Source: Hymenopus coronatus (taxonomy: Eukaryota; Arthropoda; Insecta; Mantodea; Hymenopodidae). From it: a stretch of DNA of 64,000 nucleotides. This document shows positions 36,443 to 47,437 of this stretch, piece by piece. The DNA is taken from contig CM060883.1 in assembly GCA_030762935.1 (NCBI GenBank), positions 97,290,001 through 97,354,000 on the forward strand. Direction: 5' to 3'. Position 1 is the stretch's first letter. Each line of letters begins with the position of its first letter. The notes under the pieces were generated by a model. It was not told the DNA's origin, made no database searches, and was given only the letters and a program-made list of their open reading frames with translations. The position numbers and the translations under genes were made by a program.

Positions 36443-37046
36443 ATTTTTGGAACCGATATTCAAGTAGTTGTGGTGATTTTTGGGGATGCAATAACTCCTC
36501 TACCTACTGTAAACAAGTATTTGAGGCAGCAGTAACATGAATACAGTTTGTATTTGTCAGTTTTCAAGTGTTTTAGATCACATTCTATAGTTTGACTAAT
36601 GCTTTTGACATTGTCAATCATGAAATATTAATTTAAAACCTTGGAAGTATTGGCAAGGGCTGGATTACTTGTTATTTGACCAACAGACAGAGTTAGTTAT
36701 ATCAGACCTAGAAAACAAGGTTCAGTCAGAGGCTCATAACCTGTGCCACATAATGATACTTATATGCAGATGATGAAAATCCACTTTCAGTTAAAACAGT
36801 TTAACACAATTAAATGATCAGGTCAGCGTTTGGTAAATGGTAACAATTATCCCTAAATCTTAATAAAAATCCTGCATAAAGTCCAGTAATTGCTCCTTTA
36901 AAGATTTTAATGTTTCACTTTACAAAAAGCCTAGAAGTAATACTTCATACAAAGCTACTTGGAAAGGCCATGTTCAATATTTATCCACTAAGTTAAAGAA
37001 GTTAGTATTTTCCTGTAGATATATGGACAACATTATCACCTCAACT

Positions 37047-37397
37047 CCTCAAAAACAACCTATCACAGTTATGTACAGTCAGTGGTGTTCTTCCAGTACC
37101 TTACAAAAACAACCTATCACAGCTATGTACAGTGAGTGGTGTTCTTCCAGTACCTTACAAAAACAACCTATCACAGCTATGTACAGTGAGTGGTGTTCTT
37201 CCAGTACCTTACAAAAACAACCTATCACAGCTATGTACAGTGAGTGGTGTTCTTCCAGTACCTCACAAAAACAACCTATCACAGCTATGTACAGTGGGTG
37301 GTGTTCTTCCAGTACCTTACAAAAACAACCTATCACAGCTATGTACAGTCAGTGGTGTTCTTCCAGTACCTTACAAAAACAACCTATCACAGCTATG
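37047..37397 (+). repeat. 54-bp minisatellite derived from LINE-3 RT thumb
   Basis: TTCCAGTACC recurs at 37,091, 37,145, 37,199, 37,253, 37,307 and 37,361, each 54 bp apart. A seventh unit is cut by an insertion at 37,398. In the RT frame a unit reads LTKTTYHSYVQSVVFFQY (18 residues); YHSYVQS corresponds to the conserved YHAYVxS block of the RT thumb (LLKxxYHxYVxSxxxYG). Being 18 codons long, all three frames stay open across the array. Confidence 0.92.
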
Positions 37398-37514
37398 GTA
37401 TCTTGGTCTTCTGGGAAGGCCGCGTCTTGGCTTGAAATGTTGCCGACGTTTCGCCTCACTATGTGGGGCTTCCTCAGGGCATGTGCTCTCATCACGACAG
37501 TGCCAGGTGAACTT
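37398..37514 (-). ncRNA. Inserted 117-bp piece with an intact-core hammerhead-like ribozyme motif
   Basis: On the minus strand (37,480 down to 37,442) the sequence reads GCC CTGAGGA A GCCCCACATAGTGAGGC GAAAC GTC GGC. The core pieces CUGANGA, GAAA and the cleavage-site C after GU are all present. Stem II is GCCCCAC/GUGAGGC (one mismatch, loop AUA), stem I starts UGCC/GGCA, and stem III is only AC/GU with no loop. One extra base (A) sits between CUGAGGA and stem II. Such minimal hammerheads with tiny stem III are known from Penelope-like elements and retrozymes. The piece lies inside the 54-bp array, so it inserted after the array formed. Confidence 0.6.
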
Positions 37515-37880
37515 GTTCTTCCAGTACCTTAAAAAAAAAAATTGAAATTATGAGAGTTCATAAAGCTTATACTCAAACCGTTTCTCTTCCTATGGCACTT
37601 TTTGAGAATCTGTTTCATGCCCACACTTGTTGGAAACTATCCACTTACGTTAAGGAATTAAGAAATAAAATAACATAGAATATCAACTTACTTTACAAGA
37701 GCAATAAGTCGCACTGATATCTTCAACTCAAAGAACTGTAAAATAGACCACCAAGGAATAACGCTATAGAACAGAATACGTTGAGACCTAGTGATTTTAA
37801 TGATATCAAATTTAGGAAGGAAGTCAAAAAGCTCATATAGGAACATACATATTATCCCACAAATGAAGTATTAAAAAGCA

Positions 37881-38076
37881 CATGCTAAATTCCTTTTTAT
37901 CTTCTAATACACCTTTGTAATACTCTGCTGTATTAATGGTTGTAATCTAAACTTATTTTATTATTTTTGCTTTATTATTGTTAGTTATTTTGTTACTGCT
38001 TTTTATCTTTTTATTTTTATACATTCAGTAGCTCAGAAATACATTCTCAAATTTACTGTATAATCACAGTACTGTG
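37881..38076. other. Short unassigned intron stretch
   Basis: AT-rich; nothing recognised. Confidence 0.5.
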
Positions 38077-38079
38077 TTG

Positions 38080-38143
<64 letters not shown>

Positions 38144-38167
38144 CATCATCATCATCATCATCATCAG

Positions 38168-38243
<76 letters not shown>

Positions 38244-38245
38244 TT
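38077..38245. repeat. (TTA)n microsatellite with a (TCA)n core
   Basis: About 170 bp of TTA triplets interrupted at 38,142-38,168 by TCA triplets. It ends about 200 bp before exon 4. Leucine/serine-only open frames here are artefacts. Confidence 0.95.
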
Positions 38246-38446
38246 GTTGTCATCATTATCATTATGTCACTATGAAATCAAAGGTTGTACAAATTTTTAT
38301 GGTAAATATTATGCTATTATGAGGACCACTACTGCCACTGCTACATGACATGGTTTTTTCAATAGTGTGGTTTCTATGACAAATTAGCCTGATTAACCTA
38401 TAAAATAAACAGCAATTAATAAGAATTAAATACTTTAATGTTACAG

Positions 38447-38683
38447 ATGAAGTGCTTGTTATTCTCAGCAAAGCAGAGGAAGAGAAAAGCAAGCTGGAAG
38501 AAGAACTAAAAGCAATTCCCAAAAAGAATAAGACATCTGAAGAAACAAAGCAAAAACTACAGAAAGAGTTGGAGGACAGCAAGAAGAGGATAGATATTTT
38601 AGAAAAGGAATTAAAAGAAGAGAAAGAGAAAGCAGAAAAGGATAAAAAGAAAGCAGCCAAAGATAAAAAATCCATTGAGGATG
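38447..38683 (+). CDS. Coiled-coil gene, exon 4
   Basis: Acceptor TTTAATGTTACAG, donor GTAAAT. Two bases complete the Asp codon begun in exon 3; 78 codons and one base follow (phase 1 to 1). The product starts DEVLVILSKAEEEKSKLEEE, has a short break KAIPKKNKTSEE, then highly charged heptads (KELEDSKKRIDILEKELKEE, EKDKKKAAKDKKSIED). The extreme Lys/Glu content is that of a single alpha helix or coiled coil. Confidence 0.88.
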
Positions 38684-38837
38684 GTAAATTCACAAATTAT
38701 TTAATTTTCTTTTGTATAAATGTATTAGAAAATTATAATTTCATTAGAAAAAAATTGGATTTATACCAACCATAAGATTTATTTTAATTTTATTCCAAGA
38801 GAATTTTTGAAGGTGAACTTTATTCTCCTTACTCATA

Positions 38838-40168
38838 CGAGGTACATCCAGAAAGTAAGTTCCGTTTGGTAATAAAATTAAATTGTGTACAGGTACAGAA
38901 TAATTATTTATTGCACAAAATTCTACAACTCTTAAACTACTTTTCCACATAACTGCCAAAATTTTGCAAACATTTGTCATACCGTGGCATAAGTTTTTGT
39001 ATACCTTCTTCGTAGAAGTTTGCCGCCTGTGTCTTCAAAAAGTTGGAAACATTTTCTTTCAGCTCTTCGTCATTGTTGAAGTGTTGACCACCAAGGAAAG
39101 TCTTGAGATGTAAGAACAGATGAAAGTCGCTAGAAGCGAGGTCAGGGCTGTAAGGAGGATCGTCAAACACGTCCTAACCAAATCCCTGTAGGAGGTTTTT
39201 CGTCACATTTGCAGTTTGTGGTCATGCGTTGCCGTGAAGAAAAACAACACATTTTGACAGCAATCCTCGGCACTTATTCTGTATTGCGCGGCGCAATTTC
39301 CTAAGTGTCTCGCAATAAACATCTGCTTTGATTGTTTGACCACGCGGTAAGAAATCAATGAGTAAGATACCTTTCCAGTCCCAGAGCACTGTGCACATCA
39401 TTTTTCAAGGTGTCAAGATTTGTTTCGGCTTAACCTTTGCTGGGGATGAAGTGTGCCTCCATCCCATTGATTGCCGCTTACTTTCAGGGGTGTCGTAAGA
39501 AGCCCAACTCTCATCTCCTGTGACTAACTGTGTCAGAAATTCTTTGCCATCCTCATCATAACGGGTGAAAACTGAAGTGCACTACCCATCTGTTTTGTTT
39601 TGTGTTGCTCAGTAAGAATCTTTGGTACCCAACGTGAGCAAAGTTTACGAAATTTCAGTTTTTCGGTAACAATTTCATGAATTAGTGATCGTGAGCTTTG
39701 GGGAAATTCCATAGCGAGAGCACTAATTGTAAACTTGCGGTTTTCCTGGATCTTGTCATCAATCACGTGAACCAGTTCTTCGGTAACAAAAAATGGACGC
39801 CCACTTCGTTCTTCATCATGCACTTCACTGTGTCCTTCATTGAACTGCCGGACCCATCTTCTCACCATTGAATCACTCATCACATTTTGTCCGTAAACTT
39901 CGCAAACTTGCCGATAAATTTCAATTGGTTTCACTTTCCTAGCATTCAGAAAATGAATCACAGATCTGATTGCACAAGCGGCAGGACTTTCAATCAACAC
40001 TGACATTGTAAACAAGCACAACAAAGCGTATGTGGCTGACAGCGATCTCAAAATGGCGCACGTTTCTTCTCCTTGATACAGAGTGTCTACCGCGCATGTG
40101 CAGAACTGCGATCGCAGAGCTGCAGCGGAGATAAATTGAAATAGAAGTTATTTTCTGGACATACCTCA
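38838..40168 (-). mobile_element. Mariner-3, 1,331 bp with TIRs and TA target duplication
   Basis: Left end CGAGGTACATCCAGAAAGTA and right end (reverse complement TGAGGTATGTCCAGAAAATA) form the terminal repeats; TA lies at 38,836-38,837 and 40,169-40,170. The minus-strand transposase starts near 40,006 with helix-turn-helix SDSMVRRWVRQFNEGHSEVH and RSGRPFFVTEELVHVID, then RKLCSRWVPKILTEQHKTK, and breaks into other frames after 39,533. The last part reads DDPPYSPDLASSDFHLF and RYDKCLQNFGSYVEK (38,937-39,170). The second catalytic aspartate is lost (FLHGNA where HDNA is usual, near 39,235), followed by a stop. DD34D mariner, inactive. Confidence 0.9.
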
Positions 40169-40170
40169 TA

Positions 40171-40452
40171 CTTTCACTGTTGTCTACTGGACAATGTATA
40201 GAATTTGTATTGTTTCTAAAATATACTGTAAATAAGCTTGACAATAAATGTAAGAACAGATTTTTGAGAACTTAAAAAAGTTTAAATTAGATTTGCTGTA
40301 AGAAACAATTTATGATTACATTTGTTGTATAGTCCACCATTCAGGTTTTGTGGCAAAGATGTTCCACCTCAAAATATGTTTAGAAAACAACTTTTGAATA
40401 TCTTAAGTATGAAGCACTGTACATGTACTATCTAAGAGCCTACAAAAAAAAA
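40171..40452. other. Unassigned intron stretch
   Basis: No recognised feature between mariner-3 and X7. Confidence 0.5.
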
Positions 40453-41435
40453 TGTGATATGTTCCATTCACAATGACTTTCTCTACATCTCTGTAACAAA
40501 TTACTGTTAAAAACCTTATTCTTCAGTCTCTTCTTGCTAATCGAGATAAGAATTATCAGAAATTGTCTTATTATTTGGTTCCTTGTAAGCAGAAGGGAAA
40601 ATACCTAATGTGTTCCATTCACATGATGTCCTCTAGATGTTCGGTAGACAAACCTTTTATTCAAACATTAATTTGTTATTTACATCATACTAATCAAGAT
40701 AAACATAAATAAAATTAGTCTTATACCAGCTTGCTTGTAAGTAGAAGGGAAATAAGAAAATGCACATCCTTTAAAAGCTGGTCATTTTGTGAAACAATTG
40801 AAATTCCTATCTCTTGTCTTACCAGGAGTGAACAAACATAAAAAGGAGAAGAAAGATGTCTTCCCGTTTGAGAAAACTTTAAGCGGCTTACATTGAAACC
40901 AATAATCCTGAATACCTTGAAAACGGTTAATTCTGCAAAAAATGTATATGACATAAATTGTGTGTTTTAATGATGTCTACATTTTTTGTGTAGTAAGTTT
41001 TTGTATATCTCTTACGGTTTGCTAGTTATACAAAAGTCATCCAGAATGAAGAGGTCTTCAGAGGCTATTCCCAGAAAATTCAAGATATATATTTCATTTG
41101 TCATAAAAGTATCTTAAACATAAAGTATTTCAATCAAAATTGTTACAGCCATTTTTGAGAAAATCAAAATTTTCGAAAAATCTTCCATATAAAGGATAGT
41201 TTGGGGTGGAGGGATTTTCTTGAAAACCTTTGTGTCGCATCCTTGGAAGATACCAAACTTAAATACCAGGCTGTCCACAGACACACACACAGACCTTTTT
41301 CTAAAAATGCTTTTTTGGATTTAGGAGGGCCAAAACATATAGGTACATATTTCTGGTGAAATCTTGGTATCAAATTTTGGGGTGCATTACAATATCTTCT
41401 GTATGCACTATGTATATAGTACATGTAGACAAAGT
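40453..41435 (-). mobile_element. Family X copy X7
   Basis: In plus-strand order: a decayed right end (TGATATGTTCCATTCACAAT), one copy of the 101-bp-type segment (GATGTCCTCTAGATGTTCGG to ATCAAGATAAACAT), the AACTACCC-type block in reverse, a short (CA)n run (41,280-41,290), TTTCTGGTGAAATCTTGGTA and the terminal ATGTAGACAAAGT, followed by AAAAA (41,436-41,440). An A run also precedes it. Confidence 0.83.
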
Positions 41436-41707
41436 AAAAATTACTTTGAATATGCAGTGAATACAGGAGCTACAAGAGTGGATCAAATACAAAGCAGAAT
41501 GTTGAGACTGTAGATGAGCTTTGAATGTATAGTGGTGGGAATATCTGTTGGTCACATGTTACAGAATACAGAATATACATCTGTTGAGCAACACATTATC
41601 ACAAAGATCTCACCAAGGAAGAAGTAAAGTCATTTTGAGAAGATTGCAGTCACAGTTTCAGAAAAATTCTTTTATGTACCCAAGTATATGATTGCATAAA
41701 GTATAAT
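41436..41707. other. Unassigned intron stretch
   Basis: No recognised feature between X7 and X8. Confidence 0.5.
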
Positions 41708-42510
41708 TCTGATGTGTTCCATTCACATGACTTTCTCTACATCACTGTAACAAACTATTGTAAATAAGCTTATTGTTCTATCTACTTCATGCTAATCGTT
41801 AAACATTAGCAGAAACAGTCTTATTCCTTAGTTCTGTTAAGCACAAACAATAAGGGAATGCACTAGGCTAAACCAGTCAGATGTTTTAAAATATGGATGC
41901 TATGGGATTTAAATTCAGTTCTTTTGTGGCCAGCATTTGACAAGTTCCTGTATGAGAAAAGTTTTAAGTATTTTTTAAATCTGAAACCAATAACAAGAAA
42001 TATCTCGAACGGCCAACTCAATGAAAAAAAATGTATGTGGCATAAATTGTGTGTTTTAACGAACTCTACGTCTTTTGTGTAGTTATGCAAAATTCACCCA
42101 GAATAAACAAGTCTTCAGAAACTCTTCCCAGAAAATTCAAGATATATAAATTTTATTTGCGATGTAAATAACTTTAATGTACAATATTTTAATCAAAATC
42201 ATTAGAGCCATTTTTCCGAAAACCAAAGCTTTCAAAAAAATTTTCATGTAAAGGGTAGTTGGGGATGGGGGGATTTGGTTGAAAATCTTCATGTCACTTC
42301 CTTGGAAGATACCAAACTTAAATACCAAGTTTGGTTTTTTAATGCTCTTTTTGTTTTTGAGTTATGCTGTCAAAAAACACATACATCCCTTTTTCTAAAA
42401 GTTTTTTTTTATTCAAGGGACTCAAAACATGTATTTCTGGTGAAATCTTGGCATGGAATTTTTTGGTGGAATACAATACCTTCTCTATACACTATGTACA
42501 TAGTACGTGT
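41708..42510 (-). mobile_element. Family X copy X8, outer hairpin damaged
   Basis: Starts TCTGATGTGTTCCATTCACA and follows the standard order to TTTCTGGTGAAATCTTGGCA and CTATACACTATGTACATAGT. The last terminal bases (usually GTGTAGAGAAAGT) are replaced by GTGTAAACTAATAAG, so this end is degraded. Confidence 0.82.
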
Positions 42511-42802
42511 AAACTAATAAGACCCATCAGTGGTGATTACACATAAGTATTACCATAGCCACTGAAAGATGCTCAGGTAAAATTTGGGTCTCAAAGATCA
42601 TTTTGACTGTGGACTTTCTTCACGAAAGCAGAAAATTAAATGTTGCCTACAGTTGTAGAGTTCCGGATGAGGCAAAAGCTACTTATAGAATAGTCATTCT
42701 TCTCCACACATAGCTATGTTAATAACGTGAAAATCTGAAATGGATTCCCTGAGCACTATAATTTATTTACATGGCTTAAAGAAACACAGTGGCGGAGAGT
42801 GA

Positions 42803-43030
<228 letters not shown>

Positions 43031-43274
43031 TAAAAATAAAAACAACTATCAATTCTTAGAAAAAGAGTATATTTGGAAATTATAAAATTTAACTAGAGAA
43101 ATGATGTATTATGGTTATATTTTTGATTGGCTCACAAATTATTAGAAAAGAATTCCATTTTGTATTGGATCCATCCTCATATATAATATTTCTTTTACAT
43201 TCATTTAGTTTTTCTTTATATTTTCCTTTCTTCTGTAAATGTTTTATATCAGTAACATTGCTTTATAAATTTAG

Positions 43275-43469
43275 GAAAGAAAAAGGCAGAAGAAGAACGT
43301 GGAAAGCTTGAAGAGGAGCACAAAAAATGGGAAGAAGAGAAAAAGACTCTGGAGGCAAGCAAGAAGCAGCTGGAGAATGAGAAAAACAAATCAAAACAAG
43401 AAGCTGAAAAGTTACTGGAAGAACAAAAACAACTTCAAGAGGAAATTGCAAAACTCAAGGCAGAGAAAT
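43275..43469 (+). CDS. Coiled-coil gene, exon 5
   Basis: Acceptor TTTATAAATTTAG, donor GTAAGT. Two bases complete a Gly codon from exon 4; 64 codons plus one base follow (phase 1 to 1). The product starts GKKKAEEERGKLEEEHKKWE and ends KQLQEEIAKLKAEK. Continuous charged heptads, no break. Confidence 0.88.
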
Positions 43470-43979
43470 GTAAGTAGAAACTCCTTCTGAATATCATGAC
43501 CCAAAAGAAAATGGTCTTAATAGATGTTATGCTCATGAAGCTGAACCATAAATATTTAAAAGAGTAATAGTATCGGTAAGGAAATTCAGTGTTGGCTACA
43601 GTATTTTGTTAGTCAGCTGTTTTAAAAACATTAATGTTTCTTTTCTCAGCACAAGCACAGATGCATAAATTGATGTCAGTTTAACCCTGCTATACATTTT
43701 GTTAACACCACAAAAAATGAAACTTGCCAAAAATAATGACTAATGACAGTTATATATAATTGTGCTCTGTCCCCAAGAATTAATTATGCAAACAAATTAA
43801 GTCAGGTGAAGAAATTGCAATGTTTGGGGCCAGTTGAGAAACTGCTTGCTGGTTCCTTGTTCTCAATACTCACTCTGAATAGAGGTTTATTTGACTTTGC
43901 CAGGAGTTGACATTTCTTTGTATACTGATTCACAAGCTGTGAGAAGATATAAACCAGAGCTGGAATGTAATAAAAAAGA
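43470..43979. other. Unassigned intron stretch
   Basis: No exon, repeat or element end recognised between exon 5 and X9. Confidence 0.55.
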
Positions 43980-44982
43980 TCTGATGTGCTCCATTCACAT
44001 GACTTTAACAAACGTGTAACAAATTATTGTTAAAAAGCTTACGCATCTCTCTACATCATGCTAATTCAGACAAACATTAGCAGAAATGGTCTTATTACTT
44101 GATTCCTTGTAAGTAGAAGGGAAAAATCTTGTGTGGAACACAATTATGTCCTCTAACTGTTCAGCAAGCAAACCTTTTATTCAAAAGAGTATTCTTTTAT
44201 CCACATCAAGATAAATATTATTAGTCTTTGTAAGTGGAAGGGAAATACGAAAATACAGGCTAAAGCAATAGTCTTGTCCTTTAAAAGCTGATCGCTATAT
44301 GAAACAATTGAAAGTCAATCTCTTTGCTAGCCAGGACTAAACAAATCACAAATGAGAAGAAAGGTGTCTTCTCATTTGAGAAAAGTTTAAGTGGCTCAAA
44401 ATTGAAATCAATGATCCGGAATATCTCAAAAACAGTTAGCTCAAAATAAACGTATATTACATAATTTGTGTTTTTTATGAAATTTACATTTTTTGTGTAA
44501 TAGGATTTTGTGTATCTTTTACGGTTTACCAGTTATACAAAAGTCATCCAAAACGAAGAGGTCTTCAGAGGCTAGCTATTCTCAGAAAATTCAAGATATA
44601 CATTACGTTTGTCATAAAAATATCTTAAACATAAGATATTTTAATCAAAATTGTTAAGAGTCATTTTTGAGGAAATCAAAATTTTAAAAAAAATGTTCCA
44701 TGTAAAGGGTATTTTGGAGTGGGAAGGGATTTTTTTGAAAATCTTTGTATCGCATCCTTGGAAGAAATTCATGTTAAGCACCAAGTTTGGTATTTAACAG
44801 AGTTTTTGTTTTTGGGCTATACTGCTCACAGACACACACACCCAGACCCTTTTCTAAAAAGTCTTTTTATGGATTCAGGGGGTCCCAAAACATATATTTC
44901 AGGTGAAATCTTGGTATCAAATTTTTGGGTGCAATACAATACCTTTTCTATACACTATGTACATAGTATGTGTAGAGAAAGT
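43980..44982 (-). mobile_element. Family X copy X9
   Basis: Begins TCTGATGTGCTCCATTCACA, contains one 101-bp-type segment (TATGTCCTCTAACTGTTCAG), the GTCTTCAGAGGCTAGCTATT block, TTCCATGTAAAGGGTATTTT, TTTCAGGTGAAATCTTGGTA, and ends in the palindrome TACACTATGTACATAGTATG then TGTAGAGAAAGT. Flanks AAAGA and AATAA are only partly A5-like. Confidence 0.83.
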
Positions 44983-45119
44983 AATAAACTAGTTAGTTAA
45001 CAAAATTATAACTATGCACTCTGAACTGTTAACTCAGAAATTGATTTTGTGAAAACTAAATCAGTTGTATGATCTCTTAGCAAAGGAAACTATATAAGAA
45101 AGGAATATTTTGATTTCAG

Positions 45120-45280
45120 CTGCAGCAGCAGCAAAGCAAGATGAAATCAGTGTGTTTGTACAAAGGATAGAGTCTCTCAAGACAGAGCTGGAGATAGAAC
45201 AAAAACAAGGTGTAGCATTGAGAGAGAAGCTGGAGTCGTTATCCAAGGTTGAAACAGAGAAAACAAGGCTTCAGAAAGAG
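45120..45280 (+). CDS. Coiled-coil gene, exon 6
   Basis: Acceptor TTTTGATTTCAG, donor GTAAAA. Two bases complete a Ser codon from exon 5; 53 codons follow (phase 1 to 0). The product starts SAAAAKQDEISVFVQRIESL and ends KVETEKTRLQKE. The heptads continue after a short alanine run. Confidence 0.87.
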
Positions 45281-45850
45281 GTAAAACATTGAAATATGTC
45301 TAATACCTTAGTGTTTAACTTTATGATAGAAAGGAGTCAAGACTTCACATTGTGTCTTCAAAGACTTGCTGTACTATAGTTCTGGATAGACGTTCACTAT
45401 ACTTCTTGTGAGTGGATGAATGCAACATTCCCTAGAACCATGTCTACATAAAAACATGCACCATGTGGAATTAGCTGTGTTGTGAATGAAGCTTGTTTTA
45501 GCTTGGCTTGGTGACTCACCTCAGCCATTACATTTACCTAACCTGATGACCAAAATCTGTGAATGAGTAGAAATAAATCTCAACTCGATTGAGATAGTAC
45601 AGCATATGGAAATATTTGTACTTTCCTACCATCGGCAATGTTCACTCTATCATCATTGTATGCAACAGTTTGATTTAAACATAATGGTGAGGTGTTTTAT
45701 AAATAATCATTTGTGCCACATTACTTTTTCAATCATTCCCAGCTTATTGTAAAGTTTAGCCTTTACTTCATTAATATTTCCCTGCTCTCTCTGTATTTAG
45801 AATTGCATCTGGGTGAGTTTTCTCCAGCTTCTTCGTTCTATGATTAAGTA
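45281..45850. other. Unassigned intron stretch
   Basis: No recognised exon or element in this part of the 9.7-kb intron. Confidence 0.55.
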
Positions 45851-46260
45851 TTGTTCAATTCAATGCAATTTTTATTCACTGCAGATCTACAATTTGTACA
45901 TATGGCTTCCAAAATAGTACAAGATATATACAAGTGTAATATAATACAGTTGTCCTAATACAATAGGTGCTAAATAAGAAAATCATTAATGTTATAAAAT
46001 TTGTGTTTTAACAATAATTTATGCACTTTAGATTTAAAAACGTTTCCTGGCACAGCTTTTGTTGATCCGGGTATCTTATTATATGAAATGATTCCTTTAT
46101 GGGATACACTATTGATAGTTTTAATTAGGTTGATGACACTGTAGGTGTATTGCCTTAGTTGTTCAAGTATTATAAGCATGATAATCCTTATTTCTTTTAA
46201 AGTATTGCATATTTCTATCATGTATGTATGTATAGAGGGAGTATATTAAACTCATCAAAA
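45850..46260 (-). mobile_element. 3' end of a non-LTR retrotransposon
   Basis: The minus strand reads HKGIISYNKIPGSTKAVPGN and FKSKVHKLLLKHKFYNINDF before a stop, the usual C-terminal end of Jockey/CR1-group RT proteins (GxxLYNxLP...FKxxLxxxLLxxxFYxxxEFL). Roughly 100 bp of AT-rich tail follow. No upstream RT is attached; a Penelope-like fragment abuts it. Confidence 0.6.
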
Positions 46261-46329
46261 ATAGGTTTACTTGGATTATGAGCTGATACCCGCTTTATTA
46301 CTCTTAAGATTGTTGGCTCCTTGACAGGC

Positions 46330-47437
46330 TTTTGACTCTAGGATTCATCTGTAAGCCCTCCATATGGGAAGGGTAAGTTAAGTTTCAACAGTTCTGCATA
46401 TAAATGTAAAAAGGAAGCTTGTAACAGTGAAGTAACACAAATATTAATATAATAATTAATAATTGTTACAATTCTCCATTTATCTTTTTTGAAATCCAAG
46501 GACCAGTTTCGCAATAAAATGGTCTTTTGCATCATCAGCTCAGTTTCTTTTTGATCTTGTTTATTTACATTGTTATAGTTACCACTACTAGGTGGATTGT
46601 ATACTAAGTCATTGCTAACTACTGGAATCAAAACAAATTTGGTTAGAGAGTCAGTTGGTGGTATATCAAAATTCATTGCATGATTTTTATTCTTTAATAC
46701 AAATATTTTCTCCCAAACCATTAAATCTATGAATCCATTTAAGTGTTTTAATAATTTAACATCTGGATTTATTTCATGATTAAATTTCAAAAATGTTCTG
46801 CCACAGCTGATTTATCAATTTCTTGTATTTAATATTCCTAAAGTGCTCTTTTACTCTGGTTTCTAAATGATGTTTATTCTTACCAATGTAAGCAAGGTCA
46901 CAATTTAAACAATTTATTTCATTTTTTATTTTTTGAAATTTTCTCTTTTTTAGAAAAGTGTAACAAAATGTTTATACTGTATTTATTTTGAGGAATCAAT
47001 ATTACACCATGCTCTTTGAAAATATTTGTGAATTTTTTATTTGCCCAAGGGTGATAAGTAAATGTTTTAAAAATGTAATTATCTTTTATATTCTTAAGCA
47101 TAGAAAAGTCTTTAATAGCTTTTTGATATTTAAAATTCTCAATTTTTTTATTTATAAAATCAGTATTAAAATTATTAATTAAGGCAGTGTTGATAATGTG
47201 TTTATATTCTTAATAGAATTCATCTCTATTAAGGGGTAAATTAATTAACCTATAAATTAAACTATTAAAAACAGCATTTTCATGTGAAAAAGGGTTAAAG
47301 CCATTATGTTTTATGTAATTATCAGTAGGATTTGTTTTCTGTATGTTCCAAAATTCAATTTATTCCCATTTTTTATTATTTTTAAATCCAGGAAAGGGAG
47401 ATAGCCATCACTTTCAATATTTACATTCATATTACAG
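46330..47437 (-). mobile_element. Penelope-like element fragment PLE-1 (RT end, GIY-YIG domain)
   Basis: From 47,437 downward the minus strand reads MNVNIESDGYLPFLDLKIIK and FGTYRK, the LPFLDL...YRKPT blocks of Penelope RTs, then NGFNPFSHENAVFNSLIYRL and a long segment leading to WANKKFTNIFKEHGVILIPQ. After a frameshift the GIY-YIG endonuclease is seen as LNCDLAYIGKNKHHLETRV and KEHFRN, and then DLMVWEKIFVLKNKNHAMNF with DIPPTDSLTKF. The Y-I-G part is present, but the first GIY half is decayed. Frameshifts make it inactive. A hammerhead-like motif follows the protein end. Confidence 0.82.
46491..46547 (-). ncRNA. Hammerhead-like ribozyme motif in PLE-1
   Basis: Minus strand: AACTGAG CTGATGA T GCAAAAGACC ATTTTATTGC GAAAC TG GTC CTTGG. 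Core bases CUGAUGA, GAAA and C after GU are all present. Stem II is GCAA/UUGC, stem III AC/GU with a two-base loop, stem I C-G, U-A, two wobbles, G-C. One extra U stands between CUGAUGA and stem II. Penelope-like elements are known to carry hammerhead motifs in their terminal regions, and the place (just after the GIY-YIG frame) agrees. Activity is untested, and the weak stem I may reduce it. Confidence 0.6.

Larger units (their letters stand above)
36560..37880 (+). mobile_element. Decayed non-LTR retrotransposon (LINE-3), RT to C-terminus
   Basis: In shifting plus-strand frames: FDIVNHEIL and CYLTNRQS (36,610-36,690), YLYADDENPLSV (about 36,750-36,785, catalytic YADD kept), HTKLTWKGHVQYLSTKLKK (thumb), then a 54-bp tandem array grown from the thumb segment, an inserted ribozyme-bearing piece, and after it the C-terminal block with DIKFRKEVKKLI and EHTYYPTNEVL. 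The order fits Jockey/CR1-group RTs. The GVPQGSxLGP motif is not readable, and many stops occur. Confidence 0.78.

Noticed and set aside
37079..37545. Frames of 85-169 codons in three phases at the 54-bp array
   Set aside because: The unit is 18 codons long, so all frames stay open. Only the RT-derived frame has meaning, and it is interrupted.
43111..43311. Separate start of a gene before exon 5
   Set aside because: The frame is mostly intron sequence; splice site and phase place the coding part at 43,275.
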